A stretch of 30,052 nt of DNA from a virus (IMGVR_UViG_3300032116_000956:1-30052), one strand, 5' to 3'; shown: positions 6,400 through 14,888, counted from the stretch's first letter. Program-made: numbers and translations. Notes: generated from the letters alone by a model not told the origin.

Positions 6400-7444
6400 C
6401 ATCAACGAAGTTTTTCAAAATATGAAGTTTGAAAACGACGAACAGGGCATGACTTATAATAGTCGTGTCCTGTTGGTCGATGCAATGAATCTCTTTATCA
6501 GAAGTTATACGGCAGTACCGTCAATGGACGATAACGGTAATCATATCGGTGGCATGATAGGCTTTTTGAAAAGTCTTGGTCTTGCTATACGAACGTTTAA
6601 ACCTACCCGCTGTATTATTGTATTTGATGGGAAGGGTGGTAGTCAGCGTCGAAGAAAGATTTACCCACAGTATAAGGCAAACAGAAAACCTGCCGTACGA
6701 TTGAATCGTGCCTACGACATGACGACCGACGAACAAGAACGGGAGAACATGAAGTGGCAGTTGGTCGAACTGGTGCAGATACTAGAATGCCTTCCAGTAA
6801 CGATTTCTGCTATAGATAACGTGGAAGCGGATGATGTGATTGCGTACCTAACGCAGTTAATTACTGCAGACGGTGGTAAGAGTATTATTTATTCTACCGA
6901 TAAAGATTTCTTCCAACTGGCATCAGAGTCGGTAAAGATTTATAATCCTGTTCGAAAGAAGACCTTTGATGAACAGGTTATTCTAGAAGATTATGGTATT
7001 CATCCAAAACATTTTCATTTCTTCCGTGCATTAAACGGAGATAAGAGTGACAACATTGATGGCGTGAAAGGCGTTGGTGAAGTAACTTTGAAAAAGTATT
7101 TGCCTGAAATTGCCGACCCAACAACGGAAATTTCTTTTGACATGATACAGCAAAAATATACGGGTCAGAAGAAAATTCCGAAAATGATTGAGAATATACT
7201 AAATAATAAAGATGTAGTAGAACGTAATTTGGTATTGATGAACTTACACGAAGGAATAATGTCAGTAGATGCACGTATGAAAGTGGCGGGTAAGTACCGT
7301 GACAGTTCCGTGGAACTACAGAAATACACCTTGACACAACTACTCATGCGTTCTAAGTTACTAAGTGCGTTCCCGAACTATGATTCGTGGATTACACAAA
7401 ACTTTATTCCTCTAAACAGATTTACTCATGACAGCAACATTTGA
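6392..7444 (+). CDS. 5'-3' exonuclease / flap endonuclease (T4 RNase H-like, FEN family)
   Basis: This encodes 350 residues. The FEN/PIN catalytic acidic residues are all visible: Asp30 in LLVDAMN, Asp79 in 'CIIVFDGKGG', Glu145/Asp147/Asp148 in 'VEADDVIAYL', Asp170/Asp172 in 'YSTDKDFFQL', and Asp217/Asp220 in 'NGDKSDNIDGVKGVG', which runs into a helix-hairpin-helix DNA-binding motif. Basic 'QRRRKIYPQYKANR' is the helical-arch region. The family removes RNA primers and 5' flaps during lagging-strand synthesis and so partners with the polymerase and ligase. T4 RNase H is 305 residues; this is somewhat longer at both ends. It overlaps the next gene by 17 bases, consistent with translational coupling to the helicase. 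Confidence 0.92.
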   Translation: MVNINEVFQNMKFENDEQGMTYNSRVLLVDAMNLFIRSYTAVPSMDDNGNHIGGMIGFLKSLGLAIRTFKPTRCIIVFDGKGGSQRRRKIYPQYKANRKPAVRLNRAYDMTTDEQERENMKWQLVELVQILECLPVTISAIDNVEADDVIAYLTQLITADGGKSIIYSTDKDFFQLASESVKIYNPVRKKTFDEQVILEDYGIHPKHFHFFRALNGDKSDNIDGVKGVGEVTLKKYLPEIADPTTEISFDMIQQKYTGQKKIPKMIENILNNKDVVERNLVLMNLHEGIMSVDARMKVAGKYRDSSVELQKYTLTQLLMRSKLLSAFPNYDSWITQNFIPLNRFTHDSNI

Positions 7445-8813
7445 TACAAACGTAGATAACCTAGCAAAATACGGACCAACCTTTCAGGCTAAAGTATTAG
7501 CAAATCTTTTTTCTTCTACCGAGTTTCTACAGCAGTCGTTAGATGTATTAAATCCGAAATTCTTTGAATCAGATGCTGGTCAGTGGATTGTAGAAAAGAC
7601 TATTGACTATTATACAGATTATAAGGCAATTCCAACACTGGAAGTGTTCAAGATTGAACTGGACAAGCAGAAGGATGACGTTCTGAAGGTTGCAGTGAAA
7701 GAACAACTGAAAATGGCCTTTCAGAGAAAGAACGATGATGACCTTGAATACGTCAAAGATAGTTTCTTAGACTTCGCAAAGAATCAAGCATTGAAGTCGG
7801 CAATCGTGAGGTCCGTAGACCTTCTACAGATGGGACGATATTCCGATATTAAAACCCTCGTAGATGCTGCGTTGAAGTCTGGTCAGCCCCGAAACATCGG
7901 ACATGATTGGAAAAAGGATATTGAACTACGATTGGCAGGACAGTCGAGAAATACTGTTGCTACGGGATGGGATGCAATTGATACGTTGATTGGTGGCGGA
8001 CTTGCTGCCGGTGAATTGGGTGTTATTGCTGCTCCCTCTGGTATTGGTAAGAGTTGGGCACTTGCTACGATTGGTGCCAATGCTGCTCGTAACGGAAAAC
8101 GTGTGGTGTATTATACGTTGGAACTGAATGAGAATTATGTGGGACTACGGTTTGATACCATTTTTACGGGAATTGAACCGAGTAGTATTCCCGATAATGC
8201 GGACAGTGTACGGTTGACGGTTGATAGTATTGCCGGTGATATTATCATCAAATACTATCCCGCAAGCGCCATCACGGTTCACACCATTCGTGCCCACTTG
8301 GATAACTTGACTGCTTCGAAGATGAAGCCCGACTTGGTAATTATTGACTATGCGGACTTGATGCGGTCAGCCGACAGAGTGGAAGCACGACACCAAGAAC
8401 TTGGAGAAATCTATAAAGAAATTCGTGGTATGTCGGGTGAATTGGGTGTACCGATTTGGACGGCCTCACAGACACAACGTAGTTCTATCCAAGATGATAT
8501 TATTGAAGCCGATAAGATTGCGTCATCATATGAAAAGATTATGAATGCAGACTTGGTGATTTCATTGTCACGTAAACTGGAAGATAAGGCAAATCATACT
8601 GGACGAGCGCATGTGATGAAGAACCGATTTGGTTCGGATGGTGTAACACTTCCGGTGTATATGAATACTTCTATCGGTAAAATTGAAATTTATGACGAAA
8701 ATTCATCGAAGGGCATGCTGTTGAAGAAGCAGATGCAGTCCGGTGAAACCCTACTAAAAAAGACACTGGCTAAGAAATTCTCAGAGTTACATGACGATTT
8801 TTCTGACGAGTGA
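7428..8813 (+). CDS. 41: Replicative DNA helicase, DnaB/gp41 type
   Basis: This encodes 461 residues. The N-terminal 150 residues are a helical domain like those of DnaB-family helicases. The C-terminal RecA-like core has Walker A 'APSGIGKS' at 202-209, Walker B 'PDLVIIDYADLM' with Asp307, 'WTASQTQRS' (motif H3) and the arginine-finger region 'KNRFG'. The protein is expected to form a ring hexamer that moves 5'-3' on the lagging-strand template and recruits primase. T4 gp41 is 475 residues. No separate primase gene is in the window. The C-terminal tail is acidic (HDDFSDE). The start overlaps the exonuclease gene, and a 50-base gap precedes the RNR. Confidence 0.93.
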   Translation: MTATFDTNVDNLAKYGPTFQAKVLANLFSSTEFLQQSLDVLNPKFFESDAGQWIVEKTIDYYTDYKAIPTLEVFKIELDKQKDDVLKVAVKEQLKMAFQRKNDDDLEYVKDSFLDFAKNQALKSAIVRSVDLLQMGRYSDIKTLVDAALKSGQPRNIGHDWKKDIELRLAGQSRNTVATGWDAIDTLIGGGLAAGELGVIAAPSGIGKSWALATIGANAARNGKRVVYYTLELNENYVGLRFDTIFTGIEPSSIPDNADSVRLTVDSIAGDIIIKYYPASAITVHTIRAHLDNLTASKMKPDLVIIDYADLMRSADRVEARHQELGEIYKEIRGMSGELGVPIWTASQTQRSSIQDDIIEADKIASSYEKIMNADLVISLSRKLEDKANHTGRAHVMKNRFGSDGVTLPVYMNTSIGKIEIYDENSSKGMLLKKQMQSGETLLKKTLAKKFSELHDDFSDE

Positions 8814-8863
8814 CCCACTACTTATATGAACCTACATACCTTAACTAATCTGGAGAAGTATAG

Positions 8864-10714
8864 ATGTTGTTAGAATCAAAGCTATTGTCGGAAATTACGA
8901 CATTTATGAAATATGCGAAGTACATACCAGAACTACAACGCAGAGAAACATGGGAAGAATTGGTGACCCGTAACAAAAATATGCACCTACAGAAGTTTCC
9001 GCACTTGAGTGCAGAAATCGAAGACGCATATACATTTGTCTACGAGAAGAAGATTCTCCCCAGTATGCGCTCGTTGCAGTTTGCTGGTAAACCAATTGAA
9101 ATTAATAATGCACGATTGTATAATTGTTGCTTTCTTCCTATAGACCATCCAGATGCCTTTAGTGAAGTCATGTTTTTATTGTTGTCTGGTACAGGTGTAG
9201 GGTATTCAGTACAGAGACAGCACGTTGAAAAGTTACCAGAGATTACGAAGCCATCCAAGACTCGTCGCTATCTCGTTGGTGATAGTATTGAAGGATGGGC
9301 AGATGCAGTCAAGGTATTGGTAGCTTCGTATTTAAAGGGCAAGCCTCTTCCATTATTTGACTTCCGTGACATTCGTCAGAAGGGTGCATTACTTCTTACG
9401 TCGGGTGGGAAGGCGCCTGGTCCAGAACCGTTGAAGGATGCACTTCACAATATCCAAAAGATTTTTGATCGTAAACAGAACGGTGAACAACTTAGTACGA
9501 TTGAAGTGCATGATATTCTTTGCTACATTGCTGATGCAGTACTCTCTGGTGGTATTCGTCGTTCCGCTATGATCTCTTTGTTTGACTTGGACGATGATGA
9601 CATGCTCACATGTAAGTTCGGTAATTGGTGGGAGAATAATCCACAACGCGCTCGTGCTAATAACAGTGCTGTTATCGTTCGTCACAAGATTGAAAAGGAA
9701 ACATTCTTGGAACTCTGGAAAAAGATTGAATTGAGTGGTTCTGGTGAACCGGGCTTTTTCTTCACGAACGATGCAAGTTGGGGGCTGAACCCGTGTGCGG
9801 AAATTTCTCTCCGTCCCTTTCAGTTCTGTAATCTTACTACCATTGATGCAGGAAGTGTGGTAGACCAAGATGACCTGAATGCCCGTGCACGGGCAGCCGC
9901 CTTTATTGGTACCCTTCAAGCAAGTTATACGAACTTCCACTATTTGAGAGATATATGGAAAAAGACTACCGAACGCGAAGCACTGATTGGCGTATCTATG
10001 ACCGGTATTGCCTCTGGTGCGGTACTAAAGCTGGATATGAAGGAAGCAGCAAATCTAGTGAAGGCGGAGAACGAAAGAGTAGCGGAATTACTTGGCATCA
10101 AGAAAGCTGCCCGTACTACTACGGTCAAGCCCGAAGGTACCTCTTCGCTGGTACTTGGGACTTCCTCTGGAATTCATGCTTGGCATAACGAGTATTACAT
10201 CCGTCGTATTCGTGTCGGTAAGAATGAAAGTATTTACTCGTACTTGTTGTTCAACCACCCAGAACTCTTGGAAGACGATTACTTCAAGCCGAACATTCAA
10301 GCCGTTATCGGTATCCCACAACGTGCTCCAGAAGGAGCAGTTACCCGTCAAGAAACGGCACTTGATTTACTTGGTAGAGTAAGTAAGGTTTGGAAGGATT
10401 GGGTGAAGACGGGCCATCGTAAGGGTGAGAACAAGAATAATGTTTCGGTCACCGTGTCCATCAAGGATGGGGAGTGGGAAGAAGTTGGAGAATGGATGTG
10501 GACCAATAAGGAAAACTTCACGGCACTCAGTGTGTTACCGTTCTCTGACCATAGCTATGTGCAGGCCCCATTTGAAGACATCACGAAGGAAAAGTATGAA
10601 GAGCTTCTAACACACTTACATATGATTGATTTAACGCAAGTGGTTGAATTGGAAGACGTAACAAACCTTGCCGGTGAAGTTGCATGTGGTGCTGGAGGAT
10701 GTGAGGTTATTTAA
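8864..10714 (+). CDS. nrdJ: Adenosylcobalamin-dependent (class II) ribonucleotide reductase, monomeric RTPR type
   Basis: This encodes 616 residues. It converts ribonucleotides to deoxyribonucleotides, using adenosylcobalamin rather than a second subunit to make the thiyl radical. The radical cysteine and its partner glutamate are in 'NPCAEI' (Cys311, Glu313). The reducing pair is Cys88 or Cys89 ('YNCCF') with Cys322 ('FCNLTT'). The C-terminal relay pair is Cys608 and Cys613 ('ACGAGGCEV'). The spacings 311-322 and 608-613 equal those of Lactobacillus leichmannii RTPR (408-419 and 731-736). It is shorter than that enzyme (739). A GGAG RBS lies nine bases upstream. No NrdB-like subunit is in the window. 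The thioredoxins downstream are its natural electron donors, and the TonB-dependent receptor follows 17 bases later. Confidence 0.92.
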   Translation: MLLESKLLSEITTFMKYAKYIPELQRRETWEELVTRNKNMHLQKFPHLSAEIEDAYTFVYEKKILPSMRSLQFAGKPIEINNARLYNCCFLPIDHPDAFSEVMFLLLSGTGVGYSVQRQHVEKLPEITKPSKTRRYLVGDSIEGWADAVKVLVASYLKGKPLPLFDFRDIRQKGALLLTSGGKAPGPEPLKDALHNIQKIFDRKQNGEQLSTIEVHDILCYIADAVLSGGIRRSAMISLFDLDDDDMLTCKFGNWWENNPQRARANNSAVIVRHKIEKETFLELWKKIELSGSGEPGFFFTNDASWGLNPCAEISLRPFQFCNLTTIDAGSVVDQDDLNARARAAAFIGTLQASYTNFHYLRDIWKKTTEREALIGVSMTGIASGAVLKLDMKEAANLVKAENERVAELLGIKKAARTTTVKPEGTSSLVLGTSSGIHAWHNEYYIRRIRVGKNESIYSYLLFNHPELLEDDYFKPNIQAVIGIPQRAPEGAVTRQETALDLLGRVSKVWKDWVKTGHRKGENKNNVSVTVSIKDGEWEEVGEWMWTNKENFTALSVLPFSDHSYVQAPFEDITKEKYEELLTHLHMIDLTQVVELEDVTNLAGEVACGAGGCEVI

Positions 10715-10731
10715 ACCTTTATACTAATCTT

Positions 10732-13410
10732 ATGTTGAGAAAATTATTAACTGCTGTTTTCATATTGTGTCCAACATTGGTTCAGGCACAAACTGGTCAG
10801 ATTGTTGGAAAAGTCCTTGACGCTACGACAGGTCAAGGTATCGTGGACGCAGGAATTCAAGTCGTAGGTACCACAACGGGTGGTGCCTCCGGCTTGGACG
10901 GACGGTATCGGTTGAAGGTAGGAGCTGGCACCGTAACCCTGCAAGTTCGTCGTATTGGATACACCCCAAAGACTATCACTGGGATTGTTGTCCCCGTCGA
11001 TGGTATTATTAATCAAGATGTGTCACTGACTGCTGCAAAAATTCAACTCGCGGCAGTGAGTGTCACGGCAGCAAAAGAAAAGGGAACGATTAGTGAAGCA
11101 TTGAATCAACAAAGAAATTCGACAAATGTGGTCAATGCTATTACCGCAGAACAAATCTCTCGTTCCCCCGATGGAGATGCGGCACAAGCAGCACAGCGTA
11201 TTAGCGGTGTTACGGTACAAGATGGGAAATACTTACAAGTTCGTGGATTAAGTGAACGGTATACGACGGCAGCATTAAACGGTGTTCGTATTCCAAGCCC
11301 AGAACCAGAACGTAAAGTTGTTCCGTTAGATTTATTTCCTACATCACTACTTCAAGATATTAGTACCAGTAAAACATTCTCTCCAGACCAACCTGGTGAC
11401 TTTGCTGGAGCAAATATTAATATTCGTACGAAGGAATTTCCTGCAAATCGTGAAGTGAATTATTCAGTTGGGTTTGGTGGAAACTCGGTGGTACTCAATG
11501 AATATATGCCGACTGCTCCACGAGTTGGCGGTGAAAGACTTGGATTAGTCGGTTCATCACGTAACATGCCAACCGCATTGCAGCAAGCAAATTTTTTTGG
11601 TACAGTAACTCCACAGCAGATGCAGGATATTGTAACTCAGCAACGTAATGTTTGGTCACCCATTTATCGAAATGGAATGGGAAATGGGTCAGTGGGGGTA
11701 TCTGCCGGTGGAAACAGTATTCTTGGAAAACGTATTGGATATGTTGTTAGTGCCAATTATGGATATTCTGAAGAACGAAAGGCTGATGAAGTTACTGCCG
11801 TAGGTAATCAAGGAGCAAACAATACCGTGGTACCACTTACCACGTTACAAGGTACCACCGGCAGAGTTGGTGTACAGTGGGGAGGAATAGCAAATCTTTC
11901 GGCAATGTTAGGTCAAAACTCTCGTATAGCATTGAACACTACCCTTACCAGAAATGCTGATAATGAAGCACGAGTAGACGGTGGATTTGATGAAAATCTA
12001 AATGACAGTATTGCTCGTACCACGTTACGATATGTTGCCCGTGGAGTGGTGAACATGACCGCACTGGGTGAACATCAAGTATCCAATGCAAATAAAACTG
12101 CATGGTCATTGACATATGGTAACACTGTTCGAAAAGAACCCGACCGTTCTGATGTGGTATATTCTCGTGTATCTGCTGGTACCTATCGTATTTTGTCTTC
12201 GTTAGACGGTGCTCGTCGTGTCTATTTCGATTTGGGAGAAACCAATATCGTAGGACAAGTAGACCACACGTTTACGTTGAATCAAAATCTTATTAAGGTG
12301 GGACTATATAGTAGAACCACGAATAGAACGGCAGAGGCACCGATATATGCATTTATATCCAGAGCAAACGAAGAGATTACTGCACAACCTGCTAATGTAA
12401 TTTTCAGTAAAGAACAAGCTACTACGGTAAATGTACAACCTATCGGACAAGCCGGTTCATATACCGCATCCGACGTAACACAAGCTACTTATGCAATGTC
12501 AGAATGGCAATTAACGGATAAGGTACGAATGATTGCTGGTGGACGTTTGGAATCAGCAACCATCAAAGTAAATACCAGAACCCAAGGTGGATTTGAAGCT
12601 GGGTCTGGGTTAGAAAACATGGATGTATTACCGTCATTATTAATTAATACAAAATTAACAGACGCACAAAATCTTCGATTTGCTGTGTCTCGCACACTAT
12701 CTCGTCCAGAGTATCGGGAACTATCACCGGTTACATTCCGTGACGTATTAGGTGGTGTGAGTATTACTGGAAATAGTAATCTCCAACGAGCACTCATTAA
12801 TAATGTAGATATTCGTTACGAATGGTTTCCAACGAATTATGAAGTCATAAGTGTTGGTGTATTCAGCAAACACTTTATCAACCCCATAGAACGATTGGAA
12901 CAGGCAACGTCTGGGGCATACCAAGCACGATTCCAGAATGCCATCTCTGCAACAAATTATGGCGTGGAACTAGAACTTCGTAAACAACTCTTGACACATG
13001 TGAGTACATTTAGTAATATTACTTTGATGCATTCGTTGGTACAATTAGATACCACGCAAGCATTAACGGTGACGGACAAATCCAGAGCCTTGGTTGGACA
13101 AGCACCGTATGTCATGAACACGGGATTGACGTATTCATCATTGGATGGTAAAACCAACGCAACCATTCTCTTTAATAGAGTGGGTGACAGAATCTTTGCA
13201 GCAGGTGTTATGCCGCTTCCCAATATCGTGGAAAAGGCCAGAAACTTGTTAGATGTCACAGTTAAAATGCCGGTGGCTCACAATGTCACCGCACGATTAG
13301 ATATGCGTAATTTGTTGGACGCTCGTTATAGTTATACACAAGGAACTATGGAGCGTGAAGGATTTAATGCAGGACGAACACTTTCATTTGGAGTTTCAAT
13401 AAAACAATGA
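10732..13410 (+). CDS. TonB-dependent outer-membrane receptor encoded by the phage
   Basis: This encodes 892 residues. The N-terminus is a signal peptide (MLRK, hydrophobic to 17, cleavage likely after Ala19 of VQA). Residues about 23-100 form a carboxypeptidase-regulatory-like beta domain ('VGKVLDATTGQGIVDAGIQV', 'GLDGRYRLKV', 'VRRIGYTPKTITGI'). A Ton-box-like 'AVSVTA' is at 108-113. The plug follows, with 'RGLSERYTTAALNGVRIPSP' at about 171-190, 'VVPLDLFPTSLL' at 197-208 and 'PDQPGDFAGANINI' at 218-231. The remainder is a beta-barrel ending 'GRTLSFGVSIKQ'. Family members use TonB/ExbBD energy to import siderophores, cobalamin or glycans. It lies 17 bases after the B12-dependent RNR and its stop overlaps the thioredoxin start. 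No frameshift is seen and its A/T-rich codon use matches its neighbours. The substrate is unknown. No clear RBS is seen. Confidence 0.93.
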   Translation: MLRKLLTAVFILCPTLVQAQTGQIVGKVLDATTGQGIVDAGIQVVGTTTGGASGLDGRYRLKVGAGTVTLQVRRIGYTPKTITGIVVPVDGIINQDVSLTAAKIQLAAVSVTAAKEKGTISEALNQQRNSTNVVNAITAEQISRSPDGDAAQAAQRISGVTVQDGKYLQVRGLSERYTTAALNGVRIPSPEPERKVVPLDLFPTSLLQDISTSKTFSPDQPGDFAGANINIRTKEFPANREVNYSVGFGGNSVVLNEYMPTAPRVGGERLGLVGSSRNMPTALQQANFFGTVTPQQMQDIVTQQRNVWSPIYRNGMGNGSVGVSAGGNSILGKRIGYVVSANYGYSEERKADEVTAVGNQGANNTVVPLTTLQGTTGRVGVQWGGIANLSAMLGQNSRIALNTTLTRNADNEARVDGGFDENLNDSIARTTLRYVARGVVNMTALGEHQVSNANKTAWSLTYGNTVRKEPDRSDVVYSRVSAGTYRILSSLDGARRVYFDLGETNIVGQVDHTFTLNQNLIKVGLYSRTTNRTAEAPIYAFISRANEEITAQPANVIFSKEQATTVNVQPIGQAGSYTASDVTQATYAMSEWQLTDKVRMIAGGRLESATIKVNTRTQGGFEAGSGLENMDVLPSLLINTKLTDAQNLRFAVSRTLSRPEYRELSPVTFRDVLGGVSITGNSNLQRALINNVDIRYEWFPTNYEVISVGVFSKHFINPIERLEQATSGAYQARFQNAISATNYGVELELRKQLLTHVSTFSNITLMHSLVQLDTTQALTVTDKSRALVGQAPYVMNTGLTYSSLDGKTNATILFNRVGDRIFAAGVMPLPNIVEKARNLLDVTVKMPVAHNVTARLDMRNLLDARYSYTQGTMEREGFNAGRTLSFGVSIKQ

Positions 13411-13673
13411 TTCATGTAACACGATTTAGCGCACCTTGGTGCGGCCCTTGTAAACTCTTAGCACCCGAGTTTAAAAAGTTGGAAGAACAATTTACCGATG
13501 TAAAATTTATTACCGTAGATGTTGATGAGAAGCCGATGATTGCACAACTCTATGCAATTAGAAATGTTCCAACGGTAATTATTGAGAAAGACAACCAGAC
13601 GATAGATAGAATGGTTGGACTACAATCAAAACAAAAATATATTGATGCAATTACTTCGGCTTTAAGTGACTAA
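13407..13673 (+). CDS. Thioredoxin, short form
   Basis: This encodes 88 residues with the classic active site WCGPC at 11-15 and the cis-proline 'NVPTVII' near residue 53. It is shorter than E. coli thioredoxin (about 108), lacking the first strand and helix, a form common in phages. It would reduce disulfides, most plausibly the C-terminal cysteines of the class II RNR encoded upstream. The start codon overlaps the stop of the TonB-dependent receptor gene (ATGA at 13407-13410), so the receptor, thioredoxin and RNR are likely on one transcript. T7 DNA polymerase uses host thioredoxin for processivity, but nothing here shows such a role. Confidence 0.93.
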   Translation: MIHVTRFSAPWCGPCKLLAPEFKKLEEQFTDVKFITVDVDEKPMIAQLYAIRNVPTVIIEKDNQTIDRMVGLQSKQKYIDAITSALSD

Positions 13674-13676
13674 TAT

Positions 13677-14039
13677 ATGTGTAGTAAAAAACGTTCATCG
13701 TTAAATAAAATTGAACAAAAAGTCTATGATATTTTGAAACGGTTGAATGTAAAATTTGAGGCACAGATAGAGATTGATAAATACAATGTTGACTTCTTGG
13801 TGAATGGCGAGTATATTATTGAATGTTATGGAGATTTCTGGCATTGTAATCCACAAAAATATAAACCGAGTTATTTTAATAAAGGAAAAAAGAAAACTGC
13901 TCAAGAAATTTGGGTTAGAGATTTAGAAAGAAAAACTAGATTTCAAGAACTTGGTTATAAATTTATCCATCTCTGGGAAGCTGATATTAATAGTAATACC
14001 AAAAAAATAAAATCAAAACTCAAACGTTATTTGGAGTAA
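13677..14039 (+). CDS. Vsr-superfamily (PD-(D/E)XK-like) endonuclease, probable mobile/homing type
   Basis: This encodes 120 residues. The Vsr/EDxHD fold pattern is visible: 'NKIEQKVYDIL' helix, 'VDFLVNGEYIIECYGDFWH' with Asp39, Glu49 and His56, then 'WVRDLERKTRFQELGYKF' (the RD of Vsr proteins) and 'HLWEADI'. Vsr cuts at T-G mismatches; phage relatives of this size act as homing endonucleases. The GYGDFWH-like segment replaces the GCFWH of true Vsr, so mismatch repair is less likely. It sits between two thioredoxin-like genes with three- and four-base gaps, is more A/T-rich and lysine-rich than its neighbours, and looks like an inserted selfish gene. Confidence 0.75.
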   Translation: MCSKKRSSLNKIEQKVYDILKRLNVKFEAQIEIDKYNVDFLVNGEYIIECYGDFWHCNPQKYKPSYFNKGKKKTAQEIWVRDLERKTRFQELGYKFIHLWEADINSNTKKIKSKLKRYLE

Positions 14040-14043
14040 TAAT

Positions 14044-14427
14044 ATGGTCACGGAAATTACCATGGCTGAGATGATTGAGCCTCTTCCATACCAAGATAGT
14101 ATAATTAGGGTAGTAATGTTTTATGGTCCCACATGTGGTCCCTGTAAAGCTACTATGCCCCACTACGAGGCAGTTTCAACCTTGTTTGAAGGTATGCCAG
14201 TTGATATTCAATTTTTTAAGATAAATGCGTGGGAACCTGTAGAACAAAAGGAGTTTGTGTCTACCACGTATGGAATCAATGGAGTCCCTCACTTTAAGTC
14301 GTTTTTTCGTGGCCAGAATGCTACTGAAAAAATTGGTGGTGGTGATGAGGCTACAATGAAAAAGTTTATATATGAAGTAATAGATGAAGTGTTTAAACAA
14401 CATGGGGGTAAAATAAATGAAGGTTAA
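14044..14427 (+). CDS. Second thioredoxin-like protein (CGPC)
   Basis: This encodes 127 residues with 'YGPTCGPCKATMP' (CGPC at 31-34) and the cis-proline region 'INGVPHFKSFF'. The preceding Thr replaces the usual Trp of WCGPC. A longer helical C-terminus ('DEATMKKFIYEVIDEVFK') distinguishes it from the short thioredoxin at 13407. It may be a glutaredoxin-like or RNR-specific thioredoxin, or may act on other targets; substrate specificity cannot be read from the sequence. Its stop overlaps the dUTPase start by eleven bases, placing it in the same nucleotide-metabolism operon. Confidence 0.85.
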   Translation: MVTEITMAEMIEPLPYQDSIIRVVMFYGPTCGPCKATMPHYEAVSTLFEGMPVDIQFFKINAWEPVEQKEFVSTTYGINGVPHFKSFFRGQNATEKIGGGDEATMKKFIYEVIDEVFKQHGGKINEG

Positions 14428-14836
14428 AAAGTTATTTTTTGATGCAGGACTACCGCAAAAAGCACATGCCGGTGATTTGGGATATGACCTATTTAGTTTG
14501 GGAGTCACCACGATTTATCCGGGCCAAACGGAATTGGTGGGTACAGGAGTGTGTATTCAATTCCCAGAGGGATACGGAGCACTTATCCGTGACCGTTCCA
14601 GTGTGGCAACTAAACGAAATTTGTTTGTTGTCGCAGGAGTCATTGACAATGGGTATACGGGAGAAATTAAAGTTGCTCTCCACAACGCGGGTGAAGATGT
14701 TCAACGGATTAGCCACGGAGAAAAGATTGCACAGTTAATTCTAGTACCTACGGTGGATTTTATTGTAGAAGAAGTGACGCAATTAGAATCTTCTGATGGT
14801 AGAAATGATAAGGGATTTGGTTCAACAGGGACTTGA
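14417..14836 (+). CDS. dut: dUTPase (deoxyuridine triphosphate nucleotidohydrolase)
   Basis: This encodes 139 residues, the usual trimeric dUTPase length. All five motifs are present: I 'HAGDLGYDLFS', II 'RDRSSVATK', III 'GVIDNGYTGEIKVAL' with the catalytic Asp, IV 'HGEKIAQLIL' and V 'GRNDKGFGSTG', whose Phe closes on the uracil. It hydrolyses dUTP to dUMP, keeping uracil out of DNA and supplying dUMP together with the dCMP deaminase at 26805. The stop codon lies inside the stem of a strong terminator. It is the last gene of the RNR-receptor-thioredoxin block. Confidence 0.96.
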   Translation: MKVKKLFFDAGLPQKAHAGDLGYDLFSLGVTTIYPGQTELVGTGVCIQFPEGYGALIRDRSSVATKRNLFVVAGVIDNGYTGEIKVALHNAGEDVQRISHGEKIAQLILVPTVDFIVEEVTQLESSDGRNDKGFGSTGT

Positions 14837-14856
14837 GTTTCAAGTCCCTTTGTTGT
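14828..14856 (+). terminator. Intrinsic terminator at the end of dut
   Basis: GGGACTTGA (14828-14836) pairs perfectly with TCAAGTCCC (14840-14848) around a GTT loop, followed by TTTGTTGT. The dut TGA is part of the 5' arm. It separates the nucleotide-metabolism block from the polymerase gene. Confidence 0.85.
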
Positions 14857-14861
14857 ATGTT
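14833..14861 (+). promoter_or_regulatory. Sigma70-like promoter for the family B polymerase
   Basis: TTGAGT at 14833-14838 and TATGTT at 14856-14861 are 17 bases apart, with the -35 box in the terminator stem. A second possible -10, TATACT at 14862, is too far from this -35. It is weaker than the other promoters in the window, but spacing and placement agree with them. Confidence 0.45.
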
Positions 14862-14888
14862 TATACTATACCCTAGCATTTATAATTT

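Noticed and set aside
9389-9940. 183-codon minus-strand frame opposite the RNR
   Set aside because: It mirrors the RNR reading frame, with no start signal or motif.
10715-10731. Cobalamin riboswitch before the TonB-dependent receptor
   Set aside because: The gap is only 17 bases, too short for a riboswitch, and no B12-box-like sequence was noticed.
10732-13410. TonB-dependent receptor as an assembly chimera with bacterial DNA
   Set aside because: Its 3' end overlaps the phage thioredoxin gene by ATGA and its base composition is continuous with neighbours on both sides, so a join error is unlikely, though it cannot be fully excluded without read data.
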